From Bacilli bacterium (GTDB lineage: Bacteria > Bacillota_I > Bacilli_A > RF39 > UBA660), in NCBI GenBank assembly GCA_024698845.1, contig JAILQR010000030.1, positions 1-8,161 of the forward strand: a stretch of DNA of 8,161 nt. The letters run 5' to 3'. The notes below the pieces were generated by a model. That model made no database searches. It worked only from the letters and a program-made list of their open reading frames with translations, and was not told the origin of the DNA. Shown piece by piece: positions 5,351 to 8,161 of this stretch; position 1 is the first letter of the stretch, and each line of letters begins with the position of its first letter. The position numbers and the translations under genes were made by a program.

Positions 5351-6355
5351 TTATCTAAACATTACTTTACTTGTTCTAAGCATTTGCGCAGTATAGCCAA
5401 ATTCATTGTCATACCAAGCAACAATTTTAACTAATTGTTTACCATCAACATTAATTACTTTTGTTGATAAACCATCTACTAATGATCCCAATTTTTTACC
5501 TAAAATATCAGATGATACAATTGGATCAAATGTGATATCTATTGTTTCAGATCTATTATTTTTAAATAACTCATTAATTTCTTCTTCAGTAGTATTTGTT
5601 TTAAGTTCTAGTGTTAAATCAATTAATGATCCATCACTTACAGGTACTCTAATTGCACTACCATCAAGTCTTCCAAGAAGTTCTGGGATAACTAATCCAA
5701 TAGCAGATGCTGCTCCAGTTGATGCTGGAACAATATTTGCAGCACATGCTCTACCACGTCTTGCATATATACCTTTTTTATGTGCTATATCAAGTGTAGC
5801 TTGGTCATTAGTATATGCATGAACTGTAGTCATAAATCCTTTTTCTATTCCAAATTTATCATTTATTAACTTACATACAGGAGCAAGACAGTTTGTTGTA
5901 CAAGATGCTCCTGATACTATAATGTCATCGTTTGTTAATACATTATCATTAACGTTATATACTACAGTTTTTAAATCTCCCTTAGCAGGCGCAGAAATCA
6001 AAACTTTCTTAGCACCAGCTTTGATGTGAGCTTCTGCTTTTTCATAACTTGTAAATAAACCAGTACACTCAAGTACTAAATCTACACCAAGTTCTCCCCA
6101 AGGTAAATTTGCTGGTTCTTTTTCAGCATATACTTTAATTCTTTTTTTACCACAAATAATTATTTCGTCACTATCAAATGATATTTCTTCTTCATGAAAT
6201 GATCTATGATTTGTATCATATTTTAATAAATATGCTAAGTCTTCTGCACTAGTTAAATCATTAATTGCTACAATATCAAAATCAGGATCAACTATCATTT
6301 GTCTAAATGCTATTCTTCCTATTCTTCCAAATCCGTTAATTGCTACTTTTATCAT
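5351..6355 (-). CDS. gap: Glyceraldehyde-3-phosphate dehydrogenase, type I
   Basis: Oxidises and phosphorylates glyceraldehyde 3-phosphate to 1,3-bisphosphoglycerate with NAD; cytosolic homotetramer in the family. The 334 residues match the usual length. The Rossmann start is NGFGRIGR (7-14), and Asp33 at the end of the second strand (INDLT) favours NAD over NADP. The active site is SGASCTTNCLAP with nucleophile Cys152, and the base is His179 (TTVHAYTNDQ). Phosphate-site residues Thr182, Thr213-Gly214 (ASTGAA) and Arg236 (IRVPV) are present, and WYDNEFGY is near the C-terminus. The stretch after HAYTNDQATLD reads IAHKKGIYARRGRAC, a somewhat unusual S-loop variant. The AGGAGGAG ribosome binding site is made of the last codons of the upstream kinase gene, whose stop is 4 bp away, so translation is probably coupled. 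pgk follows after 17 bp. Confidence 0.97.
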   Translation of the reverse strand: MIKVAINGFGRIGRIAFRQMIVDPDFDIVAINDLTSAEDLAYLLKYDTNHRSFHEEEISFDSDEIIICGKKRIKVYAEKEPANLPWGELGVDLVLECTGLFTSYEKAEAHIKAGAKKVLISAPAKGDLKTVVYNVNDNVLTNDDIIVSGASCTTNCLAPVCKLINDKFGIEKGFMTTVHAYTNDQATLDIAHKKGIYARRGRACAANIVPASTGAASAIGLVIPELLGRLDGSAIRVPVSDGSLIDLTLELKTNTTEEEINELFKNNRSETIDITFDPIVSSDILGKKLGSLVDGLSTKVINVDGKQLVKIVAWYDNEFGYTAQMLRTSKVMFR

Positions 6356-6359
6356 AATA

Positions 6360-8000
6360 TTATTCTCCTCCTATGAATTCTCTTAATATTGAATCCTTAC
6401 TTACGTATTCGCTTGGTATCGGACAGAACTCCTTTAAGAAGTTTAATAGCCTTCTTGCCTCTTCATGATATTCTGAATCTATACCAACAGATAATAGTAA
6501 TGGAATTGCGTATACTTCTAAAACACCTATTTCAAAACTAAGTGCAGTATTAAGTATTACATCAGCTTGATGTATATATGGGAAAATATATTTAACTTCA
6601 CCTTTTCTAACACTTTGCCAATAACTAATAGTATCTTCTACTTTTCTGCCTCTAGTTCTATTATCTCTAACTATTCTTCTGATTAATCTTAAATCAGTTG
6701 TAGATATATAGTTATGTCTATCAATATTTACTCCGATAAATGGACTTATATATACTTTGTATTTTGCCTCATTATCAATTACTGGAACTAAATCATCATT
6801 AAGTGAATGAAGGCCTTCAATCAAAACAATACTTTTTTCAGTAAGTTTAACTTTTTCTCCAGTTTCTTTACTTGTTCCTGTAACAAAATCATATACAGGC
6901 ATTGATACTTCTTTACCTTCTAATAAATCTTTAATATCTTTATTAAGTCTTACTGTATCAACAGCATGAAGACATTCAAAGTCATAATTACCATTTTCAT
7001 CTTTAGGATTTTTATCTCTATCAACAAAATAATCATCTGTTGATATTACAATAGTATCGTATCCACAACAGTCAAAGTATGTTTTTAATCTTTTTGTAGT
7101 TGTAGTTTTTCCTGAAGATGATGGTCCAGCTATCATAACAAATTTTATGTTCCCTCTTCTTGTTACTTCTTTAACAACATTTCTTATATCATCGTTAAAT
7201 TTTAATTCAGAAACATTCATAAAATCTCTTATCTTGCTATTTGATATATCATCATTAATATTACATAAAAATCTTTTTCCAAGACACTCTAACCAGTTTT
7301 GAGTATCTTCAAATGAATTTATTATTCCATCGTATTTAATAAATTCTGGAACTCTTCCTTGAGTAAGTGCATTTGGAAGAAGAATTACAATTTTATTATC
7401 TCCAATATATTTAATATCATATAAATTAATAACTCCTGTAGATGATGGCATTTCACTATAGAAATAATTAACGTAATCTTCTAATACATAGAATGTACAA
7501 ATATTCTCTGAAAAATTTTGAATGTTACTAGCTTTTTCTAAATAACCTTTGTTTGTATAAAACTTTATAGCATCTTTCTTAGTAACATTAAATCTCTTAA
7601 TAGGTTTATTTTCTTGTACTATTTGAGACATTTTACTTTTAATTCTTCTTATATCATCATCAGTAAATACATGAGTACTTTTTATCTCCGCATATACTCC
7701 TTTTGGATGAGAGTGTAAAAAATATATTTCAGAATCCTTAAATAATTCTTTTAAGGCAACTTCTAATATGAACTCTACACCACATTTATACATCTTTGCT
7801 CCTAGTGGATCAAAGAAATCTATAAAATCAACTTTTACATCTGTTTCAGGTTTATCAGCAAGCGAAAAAATAACGTTATCAACACTAACGCCAACATATG
7901 GGTATTTTCCTTTGAAATCCCTACTTACTAATTCATATGTTACCCCTTTTTCATACTCTTTAGTAGTACCATCACTAAATGTAATTTTGATAGTGCTCAT
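6360..8000 (-). CDS. TGS-domain nucleoside kinase (uridine kinase-like)
   Basis: A 546-residue fusion of the family often annotated as uridine or nucleoside kinase with a threonyl-tRNA-synthetase-like N-terminus. Residues 1-60 form a TGS domain, and 61 to about 240 an SAD-like segment with a degenerate His motif (HSHPKGVYAEI, 96-106). From about 285 there is a P-loop kinase of the Udk/phosphoribulokinase superfamily: Walker A GPSSSGKTT (292-300), STDDYF (320-325, equivalent to the Udk substrate-side Asp), IEGLHSLND (394-402) and the lid-region arginines in RLIRRIVRDNRTRGR (438-452). The expected reaction is phosphorylation of a nucleoside such as uridine, but the true substrate of this fused class is not well established, so no gene symbol is given. 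It is the first gene of the operon: AGGGG lies 8 nt before the ATG, and gap follows 4 bp after its stop, its 3' end supplying the gap ribosome binding site. Confidence 0.88.
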   Translation of the reverse strand: MSTIKITFSDGTTKEYEKGVTYELVSRDFKGKYPYVGVSVDNVIFSLADKPETDVKVDFIDFFDPLGAKMYKCGVEFILEVALKELFKDSEIYFLHSHPKGVYAEIKSTHVFTDDDIRRIKSKMSQIVQENKPIKRFNVTKKDAIKFYTNKGYLEKASNIQNFSENICTFYVLEDYVNYFYSEMPSSTGVINLYDIKYIGDNKIVILLPNALTQGRVPEFIKYDGIINSFEDTQNWLECLGKRFLCNINDDISNSKIRDFMNVSELKFNDDIRNVVKEVTRRGNIKFVMIAGPSSSGKTTTTKRLKTYFDCCGYDTIVISTDDYFVDRDKNPKDENGNYDFECLHAVDTVRLNKDIKDLLEGKEVSMPVYDFVTGTSKETGEKVKLTEKSIVLIEGLHSLNDDLVPVIDNEAKYKVYISPFIGVNIDRHNYISTTDLRLIRRIVRDNRTRGRKVEDTISYWQSVRKGEVKYIFPYIHQADVILNTALSFEIGVLEVYAIPLLLSVGIDSEYHEEARRLLNFLKEFCPIPSEYVSKDSILREFIGGE

Positions 8001-8023
8001 ATGTCTATCCCCTACTTTCTAAT

Positions 8024-8051
8024 ATTGTATCATAAAAAAGAATTTTGTCAT
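8024..8051 (-). promoter_or_regulatory. Promoter of the kinase-gap-pgk-tpiA operon
   Basis: Reading leftward: -35 ATGACA (8046-8051), 16-bp spacer, -10 TACAAT (8024-8029), with TG one base upstream of the -10. The predicted start near 8017 gives a leader of about 17 nt before the kinase ATG. No other promoter is evident in the small gaps inside the operon, so this probably drives all four genes. Confidence 0.65.
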
Positions 8052-8062
8052 ATTCTTTTTTA
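8033..8062. repeat. 11-bp perfect inverted repeat between divergent promoters (candidate operator)
   Basis: TAAAAAAGAAT (8033-8043) and ATTCTTTTTTA (8052-8062) are perfect inverted copies around an 8-bp centre, TTTGTCAT. The centre holds the -35 element of the leftward kinase operon promoter and a candidate -35 (TTGTCA, 8045-8050) of the rightward clpP promoter. Because both genes start here and none ends, it is not in a terminator position; a regulator binding site is the more natural reading. It does not match CtsR or CIRCE consensus sites. Confidence 0.5.
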
Positions 8063-8089
8063 CATATTTATTATATTGAAAGATATAAT
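8045..8089 (+). promoter_or_regulatory. clpP promoter region
   Basis: Two overlapping candidates read rightward: TTGTCA (8045-8050), 18 bp, TATTAT (8069-8074); and TTTACA (8059-8064), 19 bp, TATAAT (8084-8089). The second has a perfect -10 but would leave only about 8-9 nt before the ATG, too close to the ribosome binding site. The first, with a start near 8081, is therefore more likely. Confidence 0.5.
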
Positions 8090-8104
8090 ATTACAGGTGA
8101 TAAA

Positions 8105-8161
8105 ATGATTCCAACAATTATAGAAAGTGGTTCATATAAAGACTATGCATACGACATATAT
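8105..8161 (+). CDS. clpP: ATP-dependent Clp protease proteolytic subunit ClpP (partial, N-terminus only)
   Basis: The first 19 codons of a plus-strand gene run off the right edge. The peptide MIPTIIESGSYKDYAYDIY matches the characteristic ClpP start (MIPTVIE...AYDIY), which forms the axial pore loop and first helix of the protease subunit. ClpP forms a 14-mer that degrades unfolded and regulatory proteins with Clp ATPases; the catalytic Ser-His-Asp lie beyond the window and cannot be checked. AGGTGATAAA precedes the ATG with normal spacing. It is divergent from the kinase operon and shares its promoter region. The call rests on a short stretch, but the match is distinctive. Confidence 0.85.
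   Translation, partial: MIPTIIESGSYKDYAYDIY

Noticed and set aside
5406..5822. Plus-strand open frame of 138 codons
   Set aside because: Antisense to gap, whose sequence is fully conserved; Ser/Leu-rich composition is what reverse reading of an AT-rich gene gives.
7768..8022. Plus-strand open frame of 84 codons
   Set aside because: Antisense to the TGS domain of the kinase and its promoter region; no supporting signal.
8001..8104. CtsR or CIRCE operator controlling clpP
   Set aside because: No GGTCAAA-type heptad repeat and no TTAGCACTC/GAGTGCTAA repeat is present between the divergent genes.
1..8161. Mycoplasma-type code with UGA read as Trp
   Set aside because: Conserved Trp positions checked in gap and gpmI use TGG, all frames are complete with TAA stops, and Spo0A is not a Mycoplasma gene.
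1..8161. tRNA or rRNA genes, CRISPR array, insertion sequence, phage or defence genes
   Set aside because: None is visible; the window is densely packed with conserved core genes and short intergenic regions.

Overview
The window looks like a low-GC chromosome segment from a Firmicute (Bacilli-like). The reasons are a complete Spo0A (a regulator confined to Firmicutes), strong AGGAG-type ribosome binding sites, an S10 operon head (rpsJ-rplC) with a long leader, very AT-rich codons and TAA at every complete stop. The Trp codons I checked are TGG and no in-frame TGA is needed, so the standard bacterial code fits and the UGA=Trp Mollicute code does not. Several proteins are clearly family members but divergent, which suggests a poorly sampled lineage; the species cannot be named from this sequence.

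Layout. Everything except the far right end is read leftward (minus strand). In transcription order: (1) a tight operon of a TGS-domain nucleoside kinase, gap, pgk and tpiA (8000 down to 3428), with junctions of 4 bp, 17 bp and a 20-bp overlap; (2) spo0A alone (3318-2563), with its own promoter region, Spo0A-type binding boxes and a strong terminator; (3) gpmI alone (2500-986), with a promoter abutting the spo0A terminator and its own terminator; (4) the start of the S10 ribosomal protein operon, with a near-consensus promoter, a roughly 125-nt structured leader, rpsJ, and rplC cut by the window edge. At the right edge clpP starts on the plus strand (8105 onward), divergent from the kinase operon across a 104-bp shared promoter region. 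No stretch longer than 300 bp lacks a gene.

How the genes work together. Gap, Pgk, TpiA and GpmI cover the triose-phosphate part of glycolysis from dihydroxyacetone phosphate to 2-phosphoglycerate; enolase is not in the window. The sporulation master regulator sits inside this glycolytic run. Two exact 0A boxes lie 30 bp apart across the tpiA tail and the tpiA-spo0A gap, with a degenerate third one helical turn from one of them, which suggests autoregulation of spo0A.

Most of the window is ordinary core genome, with no mobile element, CRISPR array or defence island. The points most worth a second look are the 0A-box array, the Spo0A acidic-pocket change, the Arg-to-Lys change at a key position of Pgk, the inverted repeat over the shared -35 region of clpP and the kinase operon, and the S10 leader.
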